DNA of 11,297 nucleotides from CALGLS01 sp047626155 (GTDB lineage Bacteria; Bacteroidota; Bacteroidia; Chitinophagales; Saprospiraceae), in the NCBI GenBank assembly GCA_047626155.1, contig JBLHRR010000174.1:1-11297 (forward strand). Reading direction: 5' to 3'. The notes below the pieces were generated by a model. The model had not been told where the DNA came from. It saw only the letters and a program-made list of their open reading frames with translations, and did not search any database. Made by a program: the position numbers and the translations under genes. Shown in pieces: positions 1-5,830 of the stretch. Positions within the stretch are counted from its first letter, which is position 1; each line of letters opens with the position of its first letter.

Positions 1-128
1 CTGCTCTGTTTACAGCGAGCAAGAGGATCGTCATAATAGTATATCAACAGATATTCATTAAATATGACACAAAAAATAATTTAGATCACTATACACTCAA
101 TAATTTAGCTAAAGCACTCTCCTTATAG
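1..128 (+). CDS. Possible 3' end of an upstream gene (partial, uncertain)
   Basis: One forward frame is open from the window edge to a TAG at 126-128, giving 41 residues that end in LNNLAKALSL. No family is recognised. The only support is the open frame and the strong terminator about 60 nt downstream at 186-220, which must serve some upstream transcript. In DNA this AT-rich an open stretch of this length can occur by chance, and another frame (stop at about 58-60) is also possible. Confidence 0.22.
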   Translation, partial: ALFTASKRIVIIVYQQIFIKYDTKNNLDHYTLNNLAKALSL

Positions 129-131
129 TCG

Positions 132-148
132 TTTAGTTTTTAACTAAA
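132..148. other. Small AT-rich inverted repeat
   Basis: TTTAGTT and AACTAAA form a perfect 7-bp dyad with a 3-nt loop, ahead of the stronger terminator at 186-220. It is followed by A-rich sequence, not a T-tract, so it is not a terminator on the plus strand. It may be incidental. Confidence 0.3.
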
Positions 149-185
149 AAATTGCAGCAATCTAAGTTAATTTTTTGTTGTGACT

Positions 186-220
186 AAGCCTCTTGTTTTG
201 TAATGAAACAAGAGGCTTTT
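186..220 (+). terminator. Rho-independent terminator of the upstream transcript
   Basis: A perfect 13-bp stem (AAGCCTCTTGTTT with AAACAAGAGGCTT) closes a 7-nt loop and runs directly into a short T-tract. It separates whatever lies left of the window from the tRNA cluster that begins 8 nt later, so the tRNAs depend on read-through or on a promoter not recognised here. Confidence 0.85.
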
Positions 221-227
221 CTAATTT

Positions 228-304
228 GCGGATGTAGCCCAACTGGCAGAGGCGCTGGTCTTAGAAACCAGATGTTGTGGGTTCGACTCCCACCATCCGT
301 ACCA
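228..304 (+). tRNA. tRNA with UAG (Leu) anticodon and short variable arm
   Basis: A full cloverleaf can be folded. The acceptor is GCGGATG with CATCCGT (first pair G-U). The D stem is GCC/GGC, the anticodon stem is CTGGT/ACCAG around loop CTTAGAA, and the T arm is GTGGG, loop TTCGACT, CCCAC. The discriminator is A301 and CCA is encoded at 302-304. The anticodon at 262-264 is TAG, which reads CUA/CUG leucine codons. Bacterial leucine tRNAs are class II with a long variable arm, but here only five bases (ATGTT, 272-276) separate the anticodon and T stems. The D arm looks leucine-like, with GG at 18-19 followed by CAGAGGC. It could be a genuine short-arm Leu isoacceptor, a tRNA with non-leucine charging, or a divergent paralogue. 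The fold is certain; the charging identity is not. Confidence 0.85.
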
Positions 305-307
305 ATT

Positions 308-546
308 ACTTCGGTAGCCCAACTGGCAGAGGCAACAGGTTGAAGTACGGTAGCATAAATACTACGGCTTTTTATAGGCCATTTTTGACTTTATACTTCG
401 CCTGGAAAATACTCATTATGCTAAGGCATAACTCCGTTTTTCCATACTCGTCTAAAGCCCAAACTGACTCTCTAAAAATTCCGAATTACTTATTCTACAG
501 TACTTGGGCCCTGTAAAGTGCGGGTTCGAATCTCGCTCGGAGTACC
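308..546 (+). tRNA. tRNA gene interrupted in the anticodon loop (intron-like insert) or tRNA pseudogene
   Basis: Two halves of a second tRNA are recognisable. The 5' half has acceptor strand ACTTCGG (308-314), a D arm identical over 19 nt to the preceding tRNA (235-253 versus 315-333), and 5' anticodon strand ACAGG (335-339). The 3' half has anticodon strand CCTGT (510-514), variable loop AAAGT, T arm GCGGG, TTCGAAT, CTCGC (520-536), acceptor strand TCGGAGT (537-543) and discriminator A544, then CC but not CCA. The acceptor strands pair over seven positions with wobbles. Between the anticodon strands lie 170 nt (340-509) where a 7-nt loop belongs. The insert boundaries carry a further AAGTAC/GTACTT pairing (343-348 with 500-505). 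Conservation of both halves and their mutual pairing argue for an insertion, not two unrelated fragments. The anticodon cannot be read without knowing the splice or insertion points. No group I core was recognised. Confidence 0.65.
404..443 (+). repeat. Two-part hairpin inside the tRNA insert
   Basis: GGAAAA (404-409) pairs with TTTTCC (438-443), enclosing TTATGC (416-421) paired with GCATAA (426-431) around a 4-nt loop TAAG. The helices are separated by a nearly symmetric internal loop. This gives the insert RNA-like or element-like architecture. It could be part of a small self-folding intron, a miniature dispersed element, or chance. Confidence 0.45.
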
Positions 547-561
547 TTTTGAAATTATTAA

Positions 562-637
562 GACACTATACCCAATATTGGCTTCGGGGCTAGTTTGCAA
601 AACTAGTTTAATATCAGTTCGATTCTGATTAGTGTCT
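562..637 (+). tRNA. tRNA-Cys (GCA anticodon)
   Basis: The cloverleaf has acceptor GACACTA/TAGTGTC, bases 8-9 TA, D stem CCC/GGG, anticodon stem CTAGT/ACTAG around loop TTGCAAA, variable loop TTTAAT, and T arm ATCAG, loop TTCGATT, CTGAT. The anticodon at 597-599 is GCA (Cys), and the discriminator T637 is the base expected for tRNA-Cys. CCA is not encoded (CTT follows). The helices are unusually AT-rich, the D loop is long (about 12 nt) and the variable loop has six bases, so this is a divergent or relaxed copy. It is the third tRNA of the cluster, 15 nt after the interrupted one. Confidence 0.75.
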
Positions 638-1083
638 CTTGATTTTTGGTTCTTTTTATCAAGAAAAAAAACAAAGAAATAACAATGAATCTACAATGCT
701 TGGATGTGTAGCTGCTTTTCCTTGTCCCGAAAAGAAAGCCCTACCCACATTTTGTCGAATTCTCGTCAAAGGCTTTATCAGGCAGCTTCCAGCAGCCTGG
801 TGAATTGCCTGTATACCAATGCTTAAATTTTTTAGAAATCCATATCCTCACATTCTACACTACGCTATACCCTACACCGAATCGGTTATTTCTACATTCT
901 TTATTTAATTCATGCATATCATTTTGATAATCAATGTTATAAATAAAGCCACCTCTCCTATGTAAACTAATTGTTAACTCCTGTTTTCAATTAATTAACA
1001 TTGCCCCCATCTACTTAATATTCAGCTAACACTTATTAATGATTTGCTAACAATCCCTTAAAATCAATCTGATGTTAAGGCTG
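638..1083. other. Non-coding spacer with a GC-richer structured patch
   Basis: No convincing gene is present. A weak 6-bp hairpin (CTTGAT 638-643 with ATCAAG 658-663) follows the tRNA-Cys but leads into an A-tract, so it is not a plus-strand terminator. Bases 690-830 are visibly richer in GC than the flanks and carry small hairpins (CTTTTC/GAAAAG at 715-734, CAGGC/GCCTG at 779-799). One minus-strand frame stays open across this patch but gives no recognisable protein. From about 900 onward the sequence is AT-rich promoter-type DNA. Confidence 0.6.
972..1078. promoter_or_regulatory. Cluster of TGTTA-type motifs upstream of the lipoprotein gene
   Basis: Five related motifs lie in about 107 bp: TGTTAACT (972-979), TTAACA (995-1000, reverse orientation), GCTAACA twice (1025-1031 and 1046-1052, reverse orientation, 21 bp or two helical turns apart), and TGTTAA (1073-1078). 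The last sits beside the candidate -7 box at 1084. The same core, in phased copies, precedes the promoter at 10231. The likely reading is binding sites for a common regulator; its identity is unknown. Confidence 0.4.
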
Positions 1084-1091
1084 TAAATTTG
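1084..1091 (+). promoter_or_regulatory. Candidate -7 promoter box for the lipoprotein gene
   Basis: TAAATTTG fits the Bacteroidota sigma-A -7 consensus TAnnTTTG exactly. No good TTG is found about 20 bp upstream, so the promoter would need an activator, which agrees with the motif cluster just upstream. It implies a leader of about 100 nt before the start at 1193. Confidence 0.45.
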
Positions 1092-1192
1092 CAGCAGAAT
1101 TGAAGGAGAAGCTACATGCACATATGATCTTTGATCCTTCAGACAAAAGAACTTAAAAGAACAATCTAACAATCTTATTAAAAAAAATTAAA

Positions 1193-2554
1193 ATGAATTT
1201 GAAGCATTACTTTCTCTGTCTACTTTGCGCAACTGTAATTTTCTCTTGCGGTAAAGACGACGAATCTTCCACTAACCCTTGTGATCTAGTAACTTGTCCA
1301 ACAGGTACTACTGCCACTGACAACGGAACGACTTGTGATTGCGTATCTGATAACCCTGATGAAATTATTGTAACTGGTACTTTAGCGACTACAACATGGA
1401 CCCAAGATAAAACCTACATAATCTCTGGAAAAGCAGTTGTTGATGCTGGAGTAATTTTGACTATAGAGCCAGGTACGGTAATTAAAGGATTGCCAGGGAT
1501 AGGAACTTTATCCTCTGCATTGGTCATCGCAAGGGATGGTAAAATTATAGCAGACGGAACGGCGGCCCTACCTATTATCTTCACTTCTTCAGATGATCAA
1601 ATCAGAAGTGGTGAAATCGTAAGCCCTAACCTTGATGAAACAAATAACGCACTTTGGGGTGGATTAATCATTCTAGGAAATGCGCCTATTTCTGTTGGAG
1701 ATGGCGACACAGAAGGTCAAATCGAAGGCTTCCCGGCTGATGATTTATTCGGACGATATGGAGGTACTGATCCTGCTGACAATTCTGGTATCCTAAGATA
1801 TGTATCTGTAAGACATGGTGGTACTTTAATCGGTGCTGACAACGAAATCAACGGAATCACTTTCGGTGGTGTTGGAAACGGAACTGTTGTTGAAAACATC
1901 GAAGTCGTAGCTAACCTTGATGACGGTGTTGAATTCTTCGGTGGAACTGTAAACGTGACTAACGTAATAGTTGCATTCGGTGAAGATGATGGAATAGACA
2001 TCGACATGAACTATTCTGGAACCATTACAAATGCCATCGTAATTCAGTCTGGTGCTACTGCCGGTGACAACGCGATAGAAATAGATGGCCCAGAAGGATC
2101 AACTTATACAGATGGTTTTTTCACAATCAACAACCTGACTATGATTGATAAAGATGGTGCTGCTGATACAGGAGGAGATTTGAAAGCTAAAGCTCAAGGC
2201 ACGATCAATAATGCTTCTTGGAGAGGGTATACAGACAATGTAAAAATTAGAGCTTCTTTTGAAAATAACTGTGCGGATGACAAAAGTGACTCTTACTTAA
2301 ACTACGCAAACGGAAATTTGAAAATAACAAATAGCGAATGGGTAGGTACTGCAACTCTTGCTGATTGGACTACTATTTACACGGAAAGTGAAGATGATTC
2401 AGCGAATGATTGTCCCGTTCCTACTGATTACCCTGGAATTATTGAAGGAAAGTTAAGTACTGATGGGAACACAATCAGTGCGACTGCGACTAAAGGTGCT
2501 GATGCTTCTGCATTCGATGCTTGGACTTGGGTAGCTGCGACTAACTCGCTTTAA
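1193..2554 (+). CDS. Surface-exposed parallel beta-helix lipoprotein
   Basis: This 453-residue protein begins with a lipoprotein signal (hydrophobic stretch to about residue 17, lipobox FSC with Cys19). Cys19 is followed by GKDDE, which fits the K-(D/E)2 export signal that sends Bacteroidota lipoproteins to the cell surface. Residues 28-51 form a small EGF-like cysteine cluster (Cys30, 35, 48, 50). From about residue 58 onward the chain is rich in G, N, D and T with alternating hydrophobics, typical of right-handed parallel beta-helix repeats: LTIEPGTVIKG near 89-99, WGGLIILGNAPIS near 155-167, then repeated short strands to about 310. Two later cysteines (360, 407) may pair. No catalytic motif was identified. 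The TonB receptor lies 190 nt downstream in the same direction, so this may be its surface partner. Proteins of this type are often misnamed multidrug transporters, which nothing here supports. Confidence 0.85.
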   Translation: MNLKHYFLCLLCATVIFSCGKDDESSTNPCDLVTCPTGTTATDNGTTCDCVSDNPDEIIVTGTLATTTWTQDKTYIISGKAVVDAGVILTIEPGTVIKGLPGIGTLSSALVIARDGKIIADGTAALPIIFTSSDDQIRSGEIVSPNLDETNNALWGGLIILGNAPISVGDGDTEGQIEGFPADDLFGRYGGTDPADNSGILRYVSVRHGGTLIGADNEINGITFGGVGNGTVVENIEVVANLDDGVEFFGGTVNVTNVIVAFGEDDGIDIDMNYSGTITNAIVIQSGATAGDNAIEIDGPEGSTYTDGFFTINNLTMIDKDGAADTGGDLKAKAQGTINNASWRGYTDNVKIRASFENNCADDKSDSYLNYANGNLKITNSEWVGTATLADWTTIYTESEDDSANDCPVPTDYPGIIEGKLSTDGNTISATATKGADASAFDAWTWVAATNSL

Positions 2555-2610
2555 TCTTTAAATAGCTGCTCTCTTTAATAAATTGCATAAAGAGGAAAAG
2601 TAGCAAACGC

Positions 2611-2662
2611 TAGAAGAGGAATGTACTCTTCATTTGAAGAACGCATTCCTTTTCTACTTTTT
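2611..2662 (+). terminator. Terminator or attenuator between lipoprotein and TonB receptor genes
   Basis: TAGAAGAGGAATG (2611-2623) pairs with CATTCCTTTTCTA (2644-2656) over 13 positions with one G-U. The 20-nt loop contains a second small hairpin (CTTCA/TGAAG), and CTTTTT follows. It closes the lipoprotein transcript. If the receptor has no promoter of its own, partial read-through here would set the lipoprotein-to-receptor ratio. Confidence 0.8.
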
Positions 2663-2703
2663 AAGGAACTAAAAAACACGGAATTCGTCAAAGAACCTTA
2701 ATA

Positions 2704-2717
2704 AAGTATAAATACTT
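2704..2717. promoter_or_regulatory. Small palindrome upstream of the TonB receptor gene
   Basis: AAGTAT and ATACTT form a perfect 6-bp dyad with a 2-bp centre, 28 bp before the ATG at 2745. The position suits an operator or start-site element. No clear TAnnTTTG box was found in this spacer. Confidence 0.3.
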
Positions 2718-2744
2718 ATTTTAAAAACGAATTAAATTGCAACA

Positions 2745-5588
2745 ATGAATACACGTACTATTTTATCTATGCTAATGCTTTGCCTTTTTGGCTTCGCACT
2801 ACAAGCGCAAAATGGAACTTTGCGCGGTAAAATCACTGATACAAATTCTGGAGAAGCGCTTATGTTTTCCAATGTATTGGTAAAAGAATTGGGAACGGGA
2901 GGAACTACTGACCTTGACGGGGCATATTCACTTTCTGTACCAGTAGGAGTTTATACTCTTGAGTTTTCTTATGTTGGTTATGCTTCATTAATAGTAGCGG
3001 ATGTAAACGTAGAGTCAGGTAAAGTTAATGAATTGAATGTACAATTATCTGAAGGACAAAATCTGAAAGAAATTGTAGTAACAGCTGAGCAAATTAAGAA
3101 CTCAGAAATAGGAATGCTTGTCCTACAAAAAAAATCATTGGGAATGATTGATGGTATTTCTACAGAATCCATCAAAAGAGCAGGAGATAGTAACGTGGGA
3201 AATGCCGTTAAGCGAATCGCTGGTGTTTCTGTAGAAGGAGGTAAGCACGTTATCGTAAGAGGATTGGGAGACCGTTACTCTAAAACCATTTTGAATGGAA
3301 TGGATGTACCAGGTTTGGATCCGGATCGTAACTCTGTTCAGCTAGATATTTTCCCAACAAATTTAGTAGACAATATAATTGTTTACAAATCTTTCCTACC
3401 GGATTTGCCAGGTGATTTCTCAGGAGGTATGGTAAATATCATTACTAAAGATTTTCCTACTGCAAAGACCTTCTCTGCTTCTGTAGGTGGTTCTTTCAAT
3501 CCTGACATGCACTTCAATGATAACTTCATTACTTACAAAGGAGGAGATACAGACTTCCTCGGTTTTGATGATGGCAATCGTGATTTGCCGATTTCACAAA
3601 ATGATGTGATTCCAAGTATCACTCAAAATGATCCGGAGCTAACGAAGATTACTAAAAGCTTCAACCCTGTGATGGCAACGATGAAAGAGCGTAATGGAAT
3701 GAACTTCAATGGCTCTCTTTCTTACGGAAATCAAAAGAACTTTTCAAAATTCGATTTAGGATATACCATGTCTGCGAACTACAGAAATCAGACAACTTAC
3801 TACGATGATTTTCAATTCAATACTTTCGTAAAAGCGCCTGAAGCTGATCAAACCAAATTACTTGCGGATGTAAAAGGAACCGGTGAATTGGGTAATAGTA
3901 ATGTTTTATGGAGTACACAATTAGGGACGGCTATTAAAACCGAAAACCACAAAATTGCCTTTAGTGTATTGCGTAGTCAGAGTGCAGAAAGCCGTGCGGC
4001 ATTTATTGATCAGGAGCGTATTGAATTCAGTCAGTCTGTTATTGAAAAAAGTAACCTTGAATACACAGAGCGTTCTGTAACAAACTTCTTACTATCCGGT
4101 AAGCATAATATTGGCGACAGCAAATTCATCGTCAACTGGAAATTGTCGCCAACCTTTTCTAAAATGTCAGAGCCAGATATTCGTCTGACTGCTTACGAAA
4201 CAACGAATGGAATTTACGAATTGAATAGAAGTACAGGTGGAGGTGTAACCCGAACCTGGCGTTCAATGGAGGAAAGCAACTACGGCGGTAAAGCAGACGT
4301 AGAATATGGCTTTACTGGTTTCAGAGAATTGGACTCAAAAATAAAAGTAGGTTTCGCAGCAAACCTCAAAGAAAGAGATTTTGAAATCCTAGATTATATT
4401 TTCCCTGCTCGTAAAAGAGGGACCATTGATTTCACCGGAGACCCGGATGAATTATTTTCAGAGGACTTGGTCTGGAGCCTAGAAAACGATAAAGGTCTTT
4501 ACACAGAGTTCAACTACGAACCTGCTAAAACTTACAACGCTCGTCAGAATGTTCTTGCAGCATATGCAATGAATGAATTGCCAGTGACTAATAAATTGAA
4601 ATTCATTTACGGTGTTCGTGTGGAGAAAGTAGACAATTGGTACACCGGTAGAAGACAAAACGTAGTAGACCCAGAGAGGGATTTATTCGTGGACCGAAAA
4701 GTATTGGACGAGTTGAATTTCTTACCATCTGCCAATGTTGTTTATAATTTGAAAGAAGATAAGGACGCTGGAAAAACAATGAACTTACGTGGTTCTGTCA
4801 CTCGTACCCTTGCCCGTCCATCGTTCAAAGAAAAATCTATTGCGCAGATCGAAGATCGAATTACTGGGCGTACTTTCCTTGGTAACATCGACTTGGAGCA
4901 AACAAGAATTTATAATAGTGACCTTCGTTGGGAGTACTTCCTACCACAAGGCGAGATTATATCTTTCAGTACTTTCTACAAGAGTTTTGATAAGCCAATT
5001 GAATTGACTGCATACAATGCTCTTTCTCCAGATGACTTCACTCCTCGTAATGTAGGAAATGCAACGGTACTTGGGTTGGAATTTGAGTTTAGAAAAAATC
5101 TTTCTTTCATCTCTCCAAGTTTGAAAGCCTTTAGCTTCAGCATGAATACTACAGTCGTTCAGTCATCTGTTGAAATGACAGCAGAAGAAATTGCGGGTCG
5201 TGAAATTTCGGCCCGTGAAGGAGAAGATATTGGAACAACCAGAGACATGGTTGGACAATCGCCTTTCCTCATCAACGGAGCATTCAACTATGTAGACAGA
5301 GAAAGAGGTTGGGAAGGAAACATCTCTTTCAACACACAAGGAGAGCGTTTGTCTATTGTTGGAATCGGTCAGGTGCCGGATGTATATGAAAAATCTTTCA
5401 ACAGTTTGAACTTCAAAGTTTCTAAGCGATTCGGTAAAGAAAGCCGTTGGAACGCAAGTGTAGGAGCTGGAAATATTTTGGGTGCAAAGCGTAAGCGAGT
5501 ATATCGCTCACACGGAGGAGATGATGAGATTTTTGACTTGTACGTACCAGGGAGAAGCTTCTCTATTGGAATCGGGTATAAGGTGTAA
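2745..5588 (+). CDS. TonB-dependent outer-membrane receptor with carboxypeptidase-regulatory-like N-terminal domain
   Basis: The 947-residue protein has a signal peptide (MNTRTILSMLMLCLFGFALQ, cleavage near AQ/NG at 22-23). A beta-sandwich domain of the carboxypeptidase-regulatory-like type covers about 24-101 (GTLRGKITDTNSGEALMFSN). A TonB-box-like EIVVTA lies near 110-114. The plug spans about 120-235, with VRGLGDRYSKTILNG (171-185) and DFSGGMVNIITK (224-235), and a 22-strand-type barrel fills the rest to the C-terminal SFSIGIGYKV. Such receptors use proton motive force relayed by TonB-ExbBD to import large or scarce substrates across the outer membrane. The substrate cannot be told. There is no SusD homologue; the upstream beta-helix lipoprotein takes the place of a surface partner. 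Length and domain order are normal and the frame is intact. Confidence 0.93.
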   Translation: MNTRTILSMLMLCLFGFALQAQNGTLRGKITDTNSGEALMFSNVLVKELGTGGTTDLDGAYSLSVPVGVYTLEFSYVGYASLIVADVNVESGKVNELNVQLSEGQNLKEIVVTAEQIKNSEIGMLVLQKKSLGMIDGISTESIKRAGDSNVGNAVKRIAGVSVEGGKHVIVRGLGDRYSKTILNGMDVPGLDPDRNSVQLDIFPTNLVDNIIVYKSFLPDLPGDFSGGMVNIITKDFPTAKTFSASVGGSFNPDMHFNDNFITYKGGDTDFLGFDDGNRDLPISQNDVIPSITQNDPELTKITKSFNPVMATMKERNGMNFNGSLSYGNQKNFSKFDLGYTMSANYRNQTTYYDDFQFNTFVKAPEADQTKLLADVKGTGELGNSNVLWSTQLGTAIKTENHKIAFSVLRSQSAESRAAFIDQERIEFSQSVIEKSNLEYTERSVTNFLLSGKHNIGDSKFIVNWKLSPTFSKMSEPDIRLTAYETTNGIYELNRSTGGGVTRTWRSMEESNYGGKADVEYGFTGFRELDSKIKVGFAANLKERDFEILDYIFPARKRGTIDFTGDPDELFSEDLVWSLENDKGLYTEFNYEPAKTYNARQNVLAAYAMNELPVTNKLKFIYGVRVEKVDNWYTGRRQNVVDPERDLFVDRKVLDELNFLPSANVVYNLKEDKDAGKTMNLRGSVTRTLARPSFKEKSIAQIEDRITGRTFLGNIDLEQTRIYNSDLRWEYFLPQGEIISFSTFYKSFDKPIELTAYNALSPDDFTPRNVGNATVLGLEFEFRKNLSFISPSLKAFSFSMNTTVVQSSVEMTAEEIAGREISAREGEDIGTTRDMVGQSPFLINGAFNYVDRERGWEGNISFNTQGERLSIVGIGQVPDVYEKSFNSLNFKVSKRFGKESRWNASVGAGNILGAKRKRVYRSHGGDDEIFDLYVPGRSFSIGIGYKV

Positions 5589-5644
5589 TTTGACTGTTAA
5601 TAAATTAACTAAAGAAGCAATTTAATTCTAATAAGTATTTATTT

Positions 5645-5676
5645 AAAGCTCTGGTCGTAAGACCAGGGCTTTTTTT
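5645..5676 (+). terminator. Strong rho-independent terminator of the TonB receptor gene
   Basis: AGCTCTGGTC (5647-5656) and GACCAGGGCT (5661-5670) form a 10-bp stem with one G-U, capped by a GTAA (GNRA-type) tetraloop and followed by six further Ts. Two A-T pairs extend the base. It isolates the lipoprotein/receptor block from the transporter gene. Confidence 0.92.
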
Positions 5677-5688
5677 GTAGATGGTAAC

Positions 5689-5714
5689 CGCAACGGCGCA
5701 ACGAGGGCGCAACG
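5689..5714 (+). repeat. Triple CGCAACG iteration
   Basis: CGCAACG occurs three times (5689-5695, 5697-5703, 5708-5714) in a short GC-rich patch just after the terminator. The patch lies within a longer in-frame upstream extension of the transporter reading frame that is not believed to be translated. Function unknown; it may be a remnant of a repeat element. Confidence 0.4.
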
Positions 5715-5789
5715 TTTTTTTCGCGAATTGGGGGAATCTGAGGATATGTCATTACCTGCACAACACCAAGGTCATTAAAATCATTTTCC

Positions 5790-5797
5790 TATATTTA
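5790..5797 (+). promoter_or_regulatory. Weak candidate -7 box for the transporter gene
   Basis: TATATTTA matches TAnnTTTG at all but the last base and lies 33 nt before the chosen ATG at 5831. No clear TTG stands at the proper distance upstream, so this is tentative. It supports starting translation at 5831, because the box would fall inside the coding region if the earlier in-frame ATG at 5681 were used. Confidence 0.3.
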
Positions 5798-5830
5798 CTA
5801 AATACTTACTTATTACGGAACAACCAACAC

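Noticed and set aside
340..509. Group I intron in the tRNA
   Set aside because: The insert is short for this class and no conserved catalytic core segments were recognised. It is kept only as an untested possibility for another intron type.
277..516. 79-aa open frame across the interrupted tRNA
   Set aside because: It overlaps the T arm of the first tRNA and both halves of the second and has no protein-like features. The tRNA folds explain the sequence better.
561..637. 8-bp acceptor stem (AGACACTA/TAGTGTCT) suggesting a selenocysteine-like tRNA
   Set aside because: The anticodon is GCA, and a normal 7-bp acceptor with discriminator U at 637 fits tRNA-Cys. The eighth pair is incidental flanking complementarity.
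638..670. Terminator after the tRNA cluster
   Set aside because: The stem is only 6 bp with a long loop and is followed by an A-tract, so it is not a plus-strand terminator.
1717..2007. Minus-strand frame inside the lipoprotein gene
   Set aside because: It is an antisense shadow of the repetitive beta-helix coding sequence. Similar shadows at 2978-3175, 6760-7089 and 10706-10990 were dropped for the same reason.
5681..5830. In-frame ATG at 5681 as start of the transporter
   Set aside because: The extra 50 residues come from GC-rich repeats and promoter-like AT-rich DNA and look unlike protein. The ATG at 5831 precedes a well-formed membrane segment.
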